From Girardinichthys multiradiatus (taxonomy: Eukaryota; Chordata; Actinopteri; Cyprinodontiformes; Goodeidae), in assembly GCF_021462225.1 (NCBI RefSeq), contig NC_061795.1:2867001-2931000 (forward strand): a stretch of 64,000 bases of DNA, given 5' to 3'. The position numbers and the translations under genes are program-made. The notes under the pieces are model-generated. The model had not been told where the DNA came from. It did not search any database and saw only the letters and a program-made list of their open reading frames with translations. Below, piece by piece: positions 35,101 through 48,822 of this stretch (position 1 is its first letter; each line of letters begins with the position of its first letter).

Positions 35101-38100
35101 GTTACCTGATTGATTTGATCCTCTGGATGAATCAATTCTCATATAAATTGAAACGGGAAACATGTTTTACCAGCCAGATTACTGATCCTACTGTTCTGAT
35201 TGCTGCCACACCTGTAGAACCAGGAGAGCACGTAAATACAGCCTCAGACAACAAGTAGGCTAAAATACCTCATAAAGCAACATATTTGTAGAAATTCAAG
35301 AACAGATGAGAAATAAAGTCATTGACAAAATGAAATGATTATCAAGCTTTTTCTAAGGTTTTGCGTCTGTCTACCCAAAAACCCTCCAATGGTGCTGATT
35401 TAAAACTATTCTGCAAAGAAGAGTGTGTAGAAATGACTAATTATTGCAAATGATTGTGTCAGTTGTTGTTGCTAAGGATGGCAAAGCCAGGAATTAAGTT
35501 TAGAGGGCAATAAATGTTTTCAGACAAGGCCAGCCATTTGATTTTGCAGATTATGCAGGGATTTTCTTGTTAACGTTATTGGTATAAAAATGTGTTTTAT
35601 CAACTGAAATATGTACAGGTAACAAAACAAACCCCAAAAATTGATAAAAATCTGTTAGGATGCAAATTGTTTTTTACAACATTTAATGTACTTTTCACAG
35701 ATGATAATCCAGAGAATGAGAATGATAAAAATCTGTTAGGATGCAAACTGTTTTTTACAACATTTAATGTACTTTTCACAGATGATAATCCAGAGAATGA
35801 GAATGATAAAAATCTGTTAGGATGCAAACTGTTTTTTACAACATTTAATGTACTTTTCACAGATGATAATCCAGAGAATGAGAATGATAAAAATCTGTTA
35901 GGATGCAAACTGTTTTTTACAACATTTAATGTACTTTTCACAGATGATAATCCAGAGAATGAGAATGATAAAAATCTGTTAGGATGCAAACTGTTTTTTA
36001 CAACATTTAATGTACTTTTCACAGATGATAATCCAGAGAATGAGAATGATAAAAATCTGTTAGGATGCAAACTGTTTTTTACAACATTTAATGTACTTTT
36101 CACAGATGATAATCCAGAGAATGAGAATGATAAAAATCTGTTAGGATGCAAACTGTTTTTTACAACATTTAATGTACTTTTCACAGATGATAATCCAGAG
36201 AATGAGAATGATAAAAATCTGTTAGGATGCAAACTGTTTTTTACAACATTTAATGTACTTTTCACAGATGATAATCCAGAGAATGAGAATGATAAAAATC
36301 TGTTAGGATGCAAACTGTTTTTTACAACATTTAATGTACTTTTCACAGATGATAATCCAGAGAATGAGAATGATTTTGCGCTGAACATCAGTGACCCTCA
36401 CACAGAGCGAGGGGAAACTCACTGTGAGCAGGAGCAGAAAAAAGAGCAAAGGCAACAGAGAGAGATGGACTTCCAGGAAGAGCTGAAGAGGATCATGGAG
36501 GCAGAAAAAGTAAGTCGTTCCTGAACTGCTCAGTTTCAGTCTGATCATGCAGGGGATATAGCAGAGAGAAAAACCCATTTTAGTAACTGTATCATTGTAA
36601 AATCTGTAACCTGACGTGTTGGTTTATGAGCAAATGGATGTTCTAAATATTTTGATATAAAATCTTCTAATCCAAGCTTCATCAGATGGAACTTGAGCTC
36701 AAACAGAGAAACGCTCAGGAAAAACTTGAACAGGAGCTGCTGCTTCGGCAGGTAGGTTTCATTTTCTTAGAAGTGACATGCTGCAGATGCTACCATTGTA
36801 GTAGAACATTATTTTATGTGGTAAATGGTCTACGTTGCTATGGCAACAATAAACTTTGATTTTAGGTCCCTTTTTATAGTTATATCCTCAATAAAAAATC
36901 TCAATTTTCCCACTGATGGAACTTTTGGAAGCCTGGAAAACCTTTGCTATTGGACACTTTTAAAAAAATATCTAGATTATAAAATAATAAGTGATAATTT
37001 ATAATTTTTTCTCTTCAGCAACATAGAATTATCATGACTGTCAACTTGCTCAAAGAAACTTTAGACAAAGAGCTTGGTTTCCATGTCACTGTGCATTGCC
37101 CAGATGAGGCTGAGCTTGAGCTTTTCAGTTACAAACATCCTGGAAAATAATATGGGAGTGGAGGATCTGTAATGTCTGTAATCTGTAATCATGTGGGCCA
37201 AAAAGGCTTTGGGAACTTTTTGAACTGTCAGGGATCAAAATCCAGTTCATACCAGGAAACTGAATGTAAAGATAGTTGGACTCTACTAGTAAACTGAAAA
37301 TGGGTCATCATTGGGTCATTGAACAGGATAATGATTCAAAACATTTTGAGGGGACCTATTATGGAAAATTCACTTTTTGGTCATTTTTTTTATACTTCCA
37401 TTTGGGTCTCTAATGCTTCTACAGTCCAAACACAAAAGAAACATTCAGCCGTTTTTTGGCTATAAATGAATGTTTTATTTTTTCTAGAAAACGCACGGTT
37501 TCAAAAGCTGTGTAATTGTGATGTCATAATTACACTGGCACCTAGCAACGTTACCTGAGTCCCGCCCCTGACTAGGAACTGAAGCGGAGCTCCACCCACT
37601 TGATTCTCAGCAGAGGATCGATCACGTCTCGCTGGCTGGTTTTATCTTACATGCGCTTTACAGTGGCTGCCCTCAAAGCCAGATGTTCTGTTTAGCTGCA
37701 AAGACCCACATCTGTCCATGCACATTCTCCCGCTGTCGGATGACAGAGATTTGTGGCTTAATTTCATTTTTGGCGTCAATGTTCCAGTCACATTGCCGAA
37801 GACAGAAGTAGTTTGCGCGAATCACTTCACCACGCACTGCTATGAACACTCACATCAATACACGTCAGGACTTGCAGAAAGACTTATACTGAAGAAAAAC
37901 TCAGCCCCTACTGTCCATGGCAAATCTGCAGATGGCAGAAATGTAAGTACTTATTGTTGTGTCTTATAAGTTTAGGTTTTATTTTCACGTGTACGAAGTG
38001 CTGGTTGGGGGCACAGACAGATACAGCTTATTTGCAAAAAGTGACAGAGCCCTAAAACAGCTCATTCTGAAAGGAGTTTGAAAAAGGGGAAACTGAGGAG

Positions 38101-41100
38101 GTGAAATCTCATTATCTGAGAATGTTTTTGTATAGCCCATAGACCTATCCCAAATGTTTAAAAGGAAGTATAATAGGTCACCTTTAACCAAAGCAACGCA
38201 GAAATGGTTTGTCAGACACGCAATCAACCTTCCCCCATGGTGATCTCCGGATGATTTTTTACAATTATATACCAGGAGTGTCATATAACACGTTTAGGTC
38301 GGACCAATGTGCAAACAAGAGCGCAGATGGGACATAATGGGTGAGTAGAATCTCTGTTTAATTAAATAAAGGCAAACTTACAGCACAGCAGGGCATGGAG
38401 CAGGAGTAATGACATAATAGAAGAAGCCAGGGTAGTGTACAGGGTTGACATTGGGTAGGAAGCAGGCGATGAAGACTGAGCCAAGAGTGTAAATGGCTGT
38501 TCAGAAGGAGCAGATAGTGGTGAAGGGGATGATGATGGCTGGACGTCAGGAGCTGGGACGTCTGGCTCACCCTCAGACCCAGGAGCTGAAGCGTTCTTAT
38601 GACGCCATCTGTGGTGTCGATAACAGAAAGAGATGGGTTGTGCTGTAGCACTTCGGAGACCTGGAGCTGGCTGGGTTGCATCACTCTGGAGACCTGGTGA
38701 GGATGATGATGATTGTGATGTTGAAGGTTACTGATCAGGAGGAACAGATGCAGCCATTTACAGCTGAGGACCACTGGAGGGCGCTGAAGGAATGATGTAG
38801 AGCGGCGGAGAGTACTGGGCTTGGGGACACTGAGTGTGAAGCTGAGACATGGCGCTTGTCTGCTGGAAGTGAGGTCGGGACTCGGGCAAAGTAGGGAGGC
38901 GTTGTTTAGCGGAGATTGGGGCGGATGTAGTGGTCAGATCCTCAAAGAAGGAAGCAGAGGCGGCAGCCAGACCCTTGGAGATAGGAGAGAAGATTTCCGC
39001 CAGAGCTCTCAGATGCTCAGCCTCAATGATCTCCAGAGTCAAGGTGCTCTGAGGGAATACACTCCCCCATTCCTCCAGCCAGTCCTTCAGCTGGTTTGCT
39101 GGTTGGTCCAAGATTAACTAGGAGAATGTAGGAGGTGGAGATAAAGTGCCATGATGACCTGACCCTTCTTAAATCCCCTGTCCACTCGGTCCTGAGGACT
39201 GGGAGGATATGCTGTGGACGTGGAAGGCTCACAACAGTGGCATCTACCTTGCAAGGAAGAAGCAGCGGTAGGCCAGCAGAAAACATCAGCCGGGTATGCA
39301 GAGGCCGGTGCTGGATCTATTGGCACATCTTCAAGGCTCTGTCTGCCTAGTCCTTTTCTTGACTGGTTCCTTCTCGATGTCAACCCTAAGACCATAAAAC
39401 AATATAGCTAAGGTTGACGGGGGTAGTCTCAAAGAGGCGCAGAGTTCAGTTAGATGACCGGGACGTAATTCCGAAGAGGCACAGATTTCAGGTGGCAAGA
39501 GTTGTTGAGACCTTGGCGGCCAGCGACGGCGGTGATGACGAGGACCTGGAAGCCAGCTGAGAAGGAGTCTTGGAGGTTGACGGTTGCTGAGAAGGTGCCT
39601 TGGAGGTTGACGGCGCGTAGAAGACCCTTGGGGAACCCTGTCTGGAGGTCGGCCTCGAGGAAGCTGGCCACGAAGCGTAGAGGACAGTCTGGGAATCCTT
39701 TTTGGAGGTTGGCCACATGGTTGCTCGGGACACTTGCACCCACGGAGGACCTCGGGAGACTTGAACCCATGTAGGAGCTCGGAAGAACAGCGTGGAAGCT
39801 GGTTGCCCCCATGGTAGAGCTCTGAAGAATGGTGTGGAAGCCAATTGCACCTGCAGTGGAGCTCTGAAGAACAGTGCAGGAACTGCTGGAAGTCTCGACA
39901 AGGCTCCGGAGAGAGTTGCAGAAACCACTGGAACCCTCTACAGGACTCTGGAGATAGAGCCACCTGGACGCCCTCGTCGCGAAGGACAGGAGCACGAAGC
40001 AGTGCTGAAGATGAAGATGGCTGGACGACTGGAGCTGGGACGTCAGGCTGACCCTCGGACTCAGGAGCTGAAGTGTTCTTATAACTGCACCCGTGGCATC
40101 GGGAAGAGACAGAGACGGTCTGTGCTACAGTGCTTTGGACACCTGGTGAGGGTGATAATGATTTTGATGTTGAAGGTGACTGATCAAGAGGAACAGTCGC
40201 AGCAATTTCCTGCTGAGGACCACTGGAGGGTGCTGAAGGAGTGATGTAGAACGGCGGAGAATCCTGGCCTTGGGGACACTGAGTGTGAAGCTGAGACGCG
40301 GAGCTTGCCTCGCAAGCTGAAGCTGGAAGTGAGGTTGGAGACTGGGCAAAATAGGGAAGGGCCGATCAGACTCTCTGGAAGAGGTGAGGACGCGCTTGTC
40401 TGACCAAACAGGAAGGAATGCTTTCGTGTGACCCTCCGGAGAAACAAAGGAGGTGCTGGCCGAAGTTTCCGAAACAGGCACGTCTTGTCGATGGCGTCGC
40501 CTTCGACGGGAAAAGGAGCAAACAGGAGGTGCGGTAGCAGGTGGAATGGGGGTGCCATCCGTAACCTTGGCTGGAACAGAGATGTCAACCTGACTCACGG
40601 AGATTGGGGCAGATGTAGCGGTCAGATCCTCAGAGAAGGACGCAGAGGCGGCAGCAGGACCTTTGAAGACAGGAGAGAAAATTTCCGCCAGAGCTCTCTG
40701 ATGCTCAGCCTCAACGATCTCCGGAGTCAAGGTGCTCTGAGAGAATGAACTCCCATATTCCTCCAACCAGTCCTTCAGTTGGTTTGCTGGTTGGTCCAAG
40801 GTGAACTAGGCGAATCCAGGAGGTGGAGATACAGTGCCATGATGACCTGAGCCTTTTTAAATCCACTGTTCACTTAATCTTGAGGACTGGAAGGATCTAC
40901 CGCGGAGGTGGAAGGCTCACAGAAGGTACGTGGTAGGCTGGCGGGAAACATCAGCCGGGTCTGCAGACGGCGGTGCTGAGTCTGGAGATGGAGGAGGCAG
41001 AGAGGAGCTGTTCTGGCCTGGTCCATAACCTTGTGGCGCCAGCACCAGCCTGGAACCTCCAAAAGTCTCTTCTGTTTCTTCCAGCAACAGGGGAGAGGGC

Positions 41101-44100
41101 AAGATCTCAATGTCCTCCTCATTTCTGCATCTCATCTCTCCCTCCTGCTGCTGAATCCAGTGGCACATCTTCGAGGCTCTGTCTGCTTGGTCCATTTCTT
41201 GACTGGTTCCTTCTCAATATCAACCCTGTACACTACCCTGGCTTCTACCCGCTCCATGTCATTGCCTCTGTCCCATGCCCTGTTGTGCTGTAAGTTTGCC
41301 TTTTTAATTACTGTATTTTCCGCACTATAAGGCGCACCGGATTATAAGGCGCACCTTCAATGAATGGCCTATTTTAGAACTGTTTTCATATATAGGGCGC
41401 ACCGGATTATAAGGCGCATAGAATAGAAGCTACTGCAGTCAAACATTTGACTGGGGTTGCGTTATGCATCCACTAGATGGAGCTGTGCTAAAGAGAATGT
41501 CAACAAAACAGTCAGATAAGTCAGTCAGTCAAACTTTATTAATACACTACAAACCAGCGTTCTGATAACTCCATTCACTCTCATGGTAAGGTCTCCTCTA
41601 CATAGAATTCTATTGAATAGAGCCAACCGCACGTTAAAAATGCATTGGAGTCTATGAAGTTGAAGTTGAAATCAAACGTTAGTTAAAACGTGAAAGGGAA
41701 CTGTTCCCTGATTCAGTAAACACGTAAAAGAAACAGTTTGATGCACTAAATCAAACGTTAGTACTGTTAACCTTTCCTGTTTCTGTCCCCTGACCGTAGT
41801 CTGATGACACAGGGGAGACGCTTTCTCCAGGGCCGAAGTTACTAGTTTCCTCGGGGTTAACTCCCTCACTCATACGTTGCTGAGTTGAGCATGAAGAAAC
41901 AGCATCAAAACACTGAGTTGTTGACGGGATTCGGGGTTCTTTTTAATGACTTTGCAGCACGTAAAAACACAGGGCTTACAGACTCATACACCGCTGCTCC
42001 GGTCGCCGTCTCTACCCACCCCACACACACAATAATACCGACGTCACTCCTTCACTCTTGATTCTCAGCTACGGCAGCACACAGCGCCACCTCTGTCCGG
42101 AGGAGTAATGTCAACATCTTCCATACACACACGAAACATACACCCCACACACTGAGCTTCTAATCACATATAGTTCAGGCAATTCCTGCAACAGTACATT
42201 CAAACGTTATACACACACAAATGGTGTTGGACTAGGAGTAAGCACAGTACAGGTGTTTACCGCTATTACTTCGGCGACACCCCTGACTACGGTAGCCGTA
42301 ATGCTGCAAGCGGTGCGGCTTTGTAGTTTACCAGTCGTACTGAAACATTTTGACAGAGCGCCGTGTACAACCAGTATGGATCAACCAATTAACCAATTGA
42401 TCCATATATAAGGCGCTCCGGATTACAAGGCGCACTGTCATTTTTTGAAAAAATTAAAGGTTTTTAAGTGCGCCTTATAGTGCGGAAAATACGGTAAGCA
42501 AACATTCTAACTGCTATATCCCATCTGCGTTCTTCTCAGCACATTGGTCCAACCCAAACTGAGTGTTATATGACATAAGGAGCAAGATCTATACGGAATA
42601 TATAAACTAATACATCTAACCAGGGACCTAACAAACACCTAAACAACAGAATAAATCTAACAAACCTGAATGAACTAGAATACAGCAAGTGCAGAACCTG
42701 GCAGTGAAGAGAAATAAACAGAACTCAAAACTCAAAACACAGGTTGATCATGACAAGGGGTATACAGTCATATTCAATAAATTAGAATATGCGAAGTACC
42801 TTTCTGAAATAACAAGCCTTTAGCAGGTATTAGACATACATTTCATGAAACCCACATTTCTGCATACATTTTTTTAAATTATTGGTCTTATGTAATATTC
42901 TAATCTTAAATGTCTTGTTGTCATTAGCTGTCAGCTAAAAATCATCATTACTGGAAATACAGGCTTTAAAACATCAGTGTAAATAGTCAATACAAATTGT
43001 TTTACATGAATTGAGTTACTGAAATAAATGAAATTTTCAATAATATTATAATTTAGTGAATATGACTGTATATGAGTTGTTTCTGAAATCTTCCGCTCTT
43101 TTTATTAGCAGTTATTGTGTCTCTTCATATTGTAGATCAGTAGTAACATGATAAACCAATGAATTGCACTATTAACTTTGCATATCAAATAACCGCTGCT
43201 TCTTTGCTAGGAGCTCATTGGTAACTTCAAAAAGCAAGTGAAGCAAGAGAGGATGATGATTGAAGAGGAGAAAAGGAGAAGAAAATTGGAGGAAGTCAAG
43301 ATAAAGGAGAAGGAAGAGAAGAAAAAAAAAGAAGAGGAGGACCAAAGGAAAAGACAAGAGGACAAAGAGGAAAACCAAAAAGCCATAGAAGTGAGACTTA
43401 AAAAAGAAAGCGAGTGTAGAATGGCTGAAGAGATGAGGAAAAAAGAAGATGAAAGGAGAAAACGCAAAGAGGAAAAAAACATCAGAGAAGATGAAATAAG
43501 GAGGGAGAGGGAAGGAATGAGAAGACAGGTAGAGGAACAGGAAGAGAGGAAAAACAAGGAAGAGGTGAAAAGAGAAGATGAGAAAACAAAAAGGGAGAAC
43601 AAGAAGAAGAGATGCTTTATGGTAACTGAAAAGATGATGAAGATGGACAGTGAAGAGAAAAAAAAGGAAGAGGTAAAGCTTAAGAATCAACTCAAAACAA
43701 TGGAAGAGAGGGATGATGAAGAAAATGAATATTTAAGAATTGGTTCCCTTAGTAAGGTTAGAGTGAACCACGAAGAGATGAAGAAGGAAGAGAAAGAAGA
43801 GGAAAGAGAAGAGGTACAATCAGAGAGAAAGACATTAGAGATGGAAATGCAACACAAAGAATGTGAAGAGAAGAGCAAGACAGATATGAATAAATGTCTT
43901 TTACGAAAGCAAGAGGTCCAGAGAAGAGGCAAAGAGATGGAAGGACAGAAGTTAGAGACCCAGAACATAGAAGTTAGACAGAAAGAAGAAGAAGTAGAAC
44001 AAAGAAATACAGAAGAAACCAAAGTTAGGCAAGAAAGGAAAGGCAGCAAAGCTTTTGGAGGAGAGAATAAAGAAATAGAAGATTTGGAAGAAACAGAGGA

Positions 44101-47100
44101 TGAAAAGAGGAGACAGAAAGAATGGAAGGATCTTGAAGAGAAAGAAGACAACCAGATAAAAGATGATGGTACAAACGGTGCAGTGGACAAGATGAAAGCT
44201 GAGAAAGGAGAACAGATAGAAATGTTTGAAAAAGGAGCAGAAGAAGATAGAGAAGGCATAGCGGGGGAGAACAACGCAAAAAAGGAGGTGGAGCTGAATG
44301 ACAGTAATGATCTGAAAGAGAACAAGAGAGAAAATGACAGAACTGGACATTGTGCCTCTCTAATGTCTGATCCATCAATCAGTAAGGTCACAACAAACCT
44401 CAGTATCTGTGAAACTACACAACACCTTCGAGACAAAAACATCTCTGACACCTCTGCATTTCAGACTGTTGGCCAAATAGATTCTGAGTCAAAGCATTCC
44501 ACCTCTTCCTACTCTCTGCCTGCTTCCCTTCATGAACACACAGAGCAAAAGAGGTTGTCTTGGATGGGATGTTGCATGTACTGGTCTGAATTGTCCCACC
44601 AGAACAAGATGAAGCAGAAAGGTTCCTTCCAGAGCCAGAGGAGGCCGAGGAGGGCGGCTGGAGTTAGCCGTCTGGCCCCCCTTTGCCCATGCATTCTGCT
44701 TGAGTCCACAGGGAGAAAATCGCTGCAGGAGGTAACAGTGATGCTGATATGTTGATGCAAACAATTCCGTTAATTCCTTTTAGCTGATTTATATCTTGAA
44801 AATGCCATTAGAAAGCACTTCACCTGACCAACAGGACCAATTTACATCCAAATATATGCAATCAAGTTCAATCTAAATGTACAGAATCCAGTACACAGGT
44901 TCTGATTCGAATCCATTTGCATATGCATATTTAATTTATGTCTCAATAAATTAAAAATAAAAATAAATTAAAAGTTTATTTATTTCAATAATTCCTTTTA
45001 AAAACTCATACATAGTGTAGATCCTAATTCACAGTTAAATTTATTTAAGTTGTTTTGATGATTATGGCTTATAGCTAATGAAAACCCAAATTTATTTTCT
45101 CAGACAATTAACAATAAAGAATATGACATCTTTCCAGTAACACTAAATACTGCCCGCGTCCCGGGCTGTGCCAGAGCAAAAACTCAGGCCTAGCAGGAGT
45201 TCGGTGAGGTCATGGAGAAGGACTACCTGTTGGCCTCTAAGCAATTTTGGCAAAGGCGCCTCAGGAGGGGGAACAGTGCTTTGCCAACTCTGTTTACAGT
45301 GGGGTTGGGGAGCTGCCAAGCCCTCTAGCCAAGACCTACAGCATGCACTGGGGCGGTGCGCAGCCCAGTGTGAAGCGACTGGGATGAAGATCAGCTCCTC
45401 TAAGGCCATGGTTCTCGCCTGGAAAAGGGTGGTTTGTCCTCTTCAGGTTGGAGGGAAGTTCCTGCCTCAAGTGGAGGAGTTCAAGCATCTTGGGGTCTTG
45501 TTCACAAGTGAGGGGAGAATGAAGTGGGAGACTGACACCCACCCTTACTGTCTGCTTGACGGCTGTCATGTCAGCATTCTTCCTGATGATTGTGTAGGTC
45601 ATAATGTAAAATAATTTTTATTGCTGTCATTTAATTCGGTTCAGTTCAATTTAATTAAAAAATATTTCATTTATCCCAAAGGGAAATTAAATGTTGTTGT
45701 AGCTCATATTATGAAGGTTTCTTCGAAGAGTTGTTGTAGATGCTGATGGCTGTGGGCAGGAAGGATCTCCTGTAGCCATCTGTGTTACAGCAGATCTGAA
45801 GAAGCCTCTGACTGAAGACACTGTTGACAGTCTCATGAGAAGGATGCTCAGGGTTCTCCCATAATGTTCTTAATTTCATGAAAAATCCTTCTTTGCACAA
45901 TGATCTCCATCCAATTGTCTTTTGGTTTTCATCAGCTGTAAAACATAATCATCAAATTTACCTGTTCTGTTTACCAATCTTATATAAGAGATTGATATTA
46001 GATATTGAAAGAAAATTTCGGAATGAAATCTAAAATTAGTTCATGCTAGCTGAATCCTTAAACCCTGAAACCTCTCATCCTCCCTGCCAGATCACCACAG
46101 TCACATTAGAAGACTCGACGGCCTGCAGCCTGTCTACTCTTGCCCAGTGTAATCGACTGCAGTCCCTCACCCTCAGACGTTGTGGCCTCAGGTCTTTGGA
46201 GGGCATCAGCCAGCTGCAGGAGCTCTGCTACGTGGATTTAGGGGTGAATGTAGAATCCAGACATCACAGTTCACACTTAATCAGTGAGCCTTTTTTGTAA
46301 CAGATTGTGTTTGACAATATGATGTTGCAGGAAAATGACATCTCGTTCTTGGACTGTGAAAATATGAGCAGTTTGAGAGTTCTCCGACTTGCCCACAACA
46401 AGCTGACATCTATCCACGGTTTACGTGGCACTGATAGTTTGGACGTTCTCGACCTTTCTCATAACTCAATCACTCGCATTGGTGAGAACAAAAGAACTAG
46501 AAACTTGTTGGCACTCAAATTTTCACAAGAGGGCAGGATCTCCCTTCCTTTCTGCATTCTGCAGCCTTTTCATTTACAATGTGAACTGAATTTTAGACCC
46601 CATTATGGCCCAGCAGGTTGCACTGCCTTACACTAGGGAACTTCGGGTATATTTGGTGAACAGTACAATTCCTGAGCTGTTTTTCTGTGTGAACAATTAG
46701 CTTCTAATTTTCTTCATTCTTTCTAGCTGGCCTGGAGTCTCTGAGGAGGCTGCAGAGGCTTTCAGTGGACCACAACCAGCTGATTAGTACCAAAGGGCTT
46801 ATGGATGTATATACTCTCCTCCACCTGGACTGTTCTCACAACCACCTGGCAAAGGTTGAGGGCTTGGAGAACAGTGCTCTTCTCCACACTCTGGATCTAA
46901 GGTCCAACAGCCTTACTGAGGTACAAAAAAAGCCTGCTGATGAAAATAAGTGTTGTAATTAAGTGCTTTTATGTAAGTAAGGTTTATTTATATTGCAACC
47001 TTCACAGATAAAAATCACAAACCACTTAAAAAAGAGAGTATTAAACATTTATTGAAACAAATACAATATTTAAAAAGATCTTTAAAAACACAGTCGAGGT

Positions 47101-48783
47101 GTACCAGTCTGAAAAGAGGGATCCTGGAGTTTAAACCTGGCCCTTGGGACTATAAGTACATTTTAGTTTGAAGACCCGAGGACCTGAGTGGGAGTATATG
47201 GCTGACCTTGCAGACAACGGAAAGTTAGAGTCAGGATTTTAAAATTCATTCTAAAATAAAAGGTAAATATTGCAAATACATAAAAACATGAGCGACTGGC
47301 TCTTTTGTTTATGATTATGGGTTGATAGATGTAAAAGGGGATTACTGTAGAATAGAGGATAGGAAATAAAAGCATAAATCACCATGTCAAGTTGCTGTTG
47401 ACACCAGCCCCCAAATTTGGAAATATTTCTTAAATGATAAAGACTGTTGGAAAATTTGTTTTCAGTGACTTTTAAGAGACACTGATCGTTCAAAAACAAA
47501 ACAAAAATTCCTTAAATTTGGCTTGATAGGGGAGTTCAAAAGTCCAATCGGTTGGTTTATCAGAGGAACCATGTTCTTCAGGGGATTGGTCAGACTCTTT
47601 TCAGAGTTCAGTTGAAGTGAGTTCTTTTTTAGCTAGTTTATTTATTTTAGGCACTGATGTCATTGAGACAGTTTAAAAAACTCAGAATCTTTGATAAAGC
47701 AGTACAGCTGAATGTCATCTGCATAAAAGTGATGCAAGATATTTTGAAATTTATAAATGATCTGGCCAAGTGGGTAAATATATTTGAGAAAAAAGCAGCC
47801 CCAAAACAGAGCCTTGAGCTACCCCTCATATTAGATCAGTAAAGACACTGATGCCCCTATTTGAAAAATAAGAACCAGTCCAGAACAGTACCAGAGATTG
47901 CCACTAAACTATGAAGTCTGTTAGTTAGAATGGTGTGGTCACAGCGTCGAAAGCTGATGAAAAGCCATGCATTTCATACATAATTCTATGCAGAACAATT
48001 AAGTTCCTCCACACCAAATTGGCGCCTTTGTCATTTCTCAGAAATATGCCTTAAACTAAGCACTAAATGATAAGCGGAAAACCAGACACCAATTTTAGTG
48101 TCATCAGGCACCTGTGGTGTACATTAAGATTTTTACTGTATGCACACCTCAGGGATAGTACTGTATCCGATTGGCTGTACATGCAAATTAGGCATGGGAA
48201 ATCTTTCAGTACACAAGAAACAGTTGAGTTTTTTGTTCTCGTCATTACTCTCTACTAGACAGTGGCAACCTGCCTCTGCTCCTCGTCAAAATCGACCATT
48301 TCTCGGCTGTCTGTATAGGAATTTACATGAACCTTTGTCAATGAAATTAAATCTAAGGCAAATAAAGAAAAATAATGCATCCAAATGAAAATGTGAAAAT
48401 AAAGATCTAGTCTGCTTTTCAGCTTATTATAATGCAAGACTGAGACCCTGAGAGCCTCGCTTGCAGCCAAGGCTCATGACAGTAACCACAGCAGGACTAA
48501 AGCAACTGACATTGATGGATGGGGTCAGCTAGCCACTGCTCGACCAGCAGCAGCAGTGCAAAGTTAGTCTAACCTCGCAGTTTGGCTGGTGTGAGTTGAC
48601 AGCTTGTTTCTCTATCAGCCCCCCAGTCTAAAGAACCAAGTTCTCCTCAGAGAGCTGCTTCTGGACGATAACAGCATCTCTTCCCTCCAAAGCCTCGCTG
48701 CCTGCTGGCTTCCTCTGCTGCAACATCTTTCTGTCGCACAAAACAGGTTTACAGTTATTTTCTCTATTTCTAACTCATATTCG

Positions 48784-48822
<39 letters not shown>

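Larger units (their letters stand above)
38279..42575. mobile_element. 4.3-kb TIR element, dimer-like, family not identified
   Basis: The outer ends TGTCATATAACAC (38279) and GTGTTATATGACA (42575) are exact complements. They extend into inverted repeats of about 170 bp (38279-38450 against 41218-41310 plus 42495-42575). The interior holds two direct, diverged copies of one unit, at about 38450-39390 and 40010-41218. Remnants of the inner TIR edge (GTCAACCCT and AGGTTGAC) meet near 39380-39420, as in a head-to-tail dimer. A 1.2-kb TA-flanked element is nested in the right TIR. No transposase was recognised. Confidence 0.55.

Noticed and set aside
35644..36372. The 81-bp array as a CRISPR-like array
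   Set aside because: The units are contiguous without spacers and lie in a vertebrate gene, so it is a minisatellite.
35600..36388. A 262-codon open frame antisense to the 81-bp array
   Set aside because: It arises because one 81-bp unit happens to be open on both strands and is repeated nine times. No start context or homology supports it.
37019..37150. A possible extra lrriq1 exon after TCTCTTCAG, open for about 43 codons to TAA
   Set aside because: It ends in a stop, lacks a donor, does not look like coiled coil, and exon 5 joins exon 6 in phase without it. An alternative terminal exon is not excluded.
43172..44451. Long - strand frames rich in Ser, Phe and Leu opposite lrriq1 exon 6
   Set aside because: They are the mirror of a Glu/Lys-rich (purine-rich) exon, which is short of stop codons on its complement.
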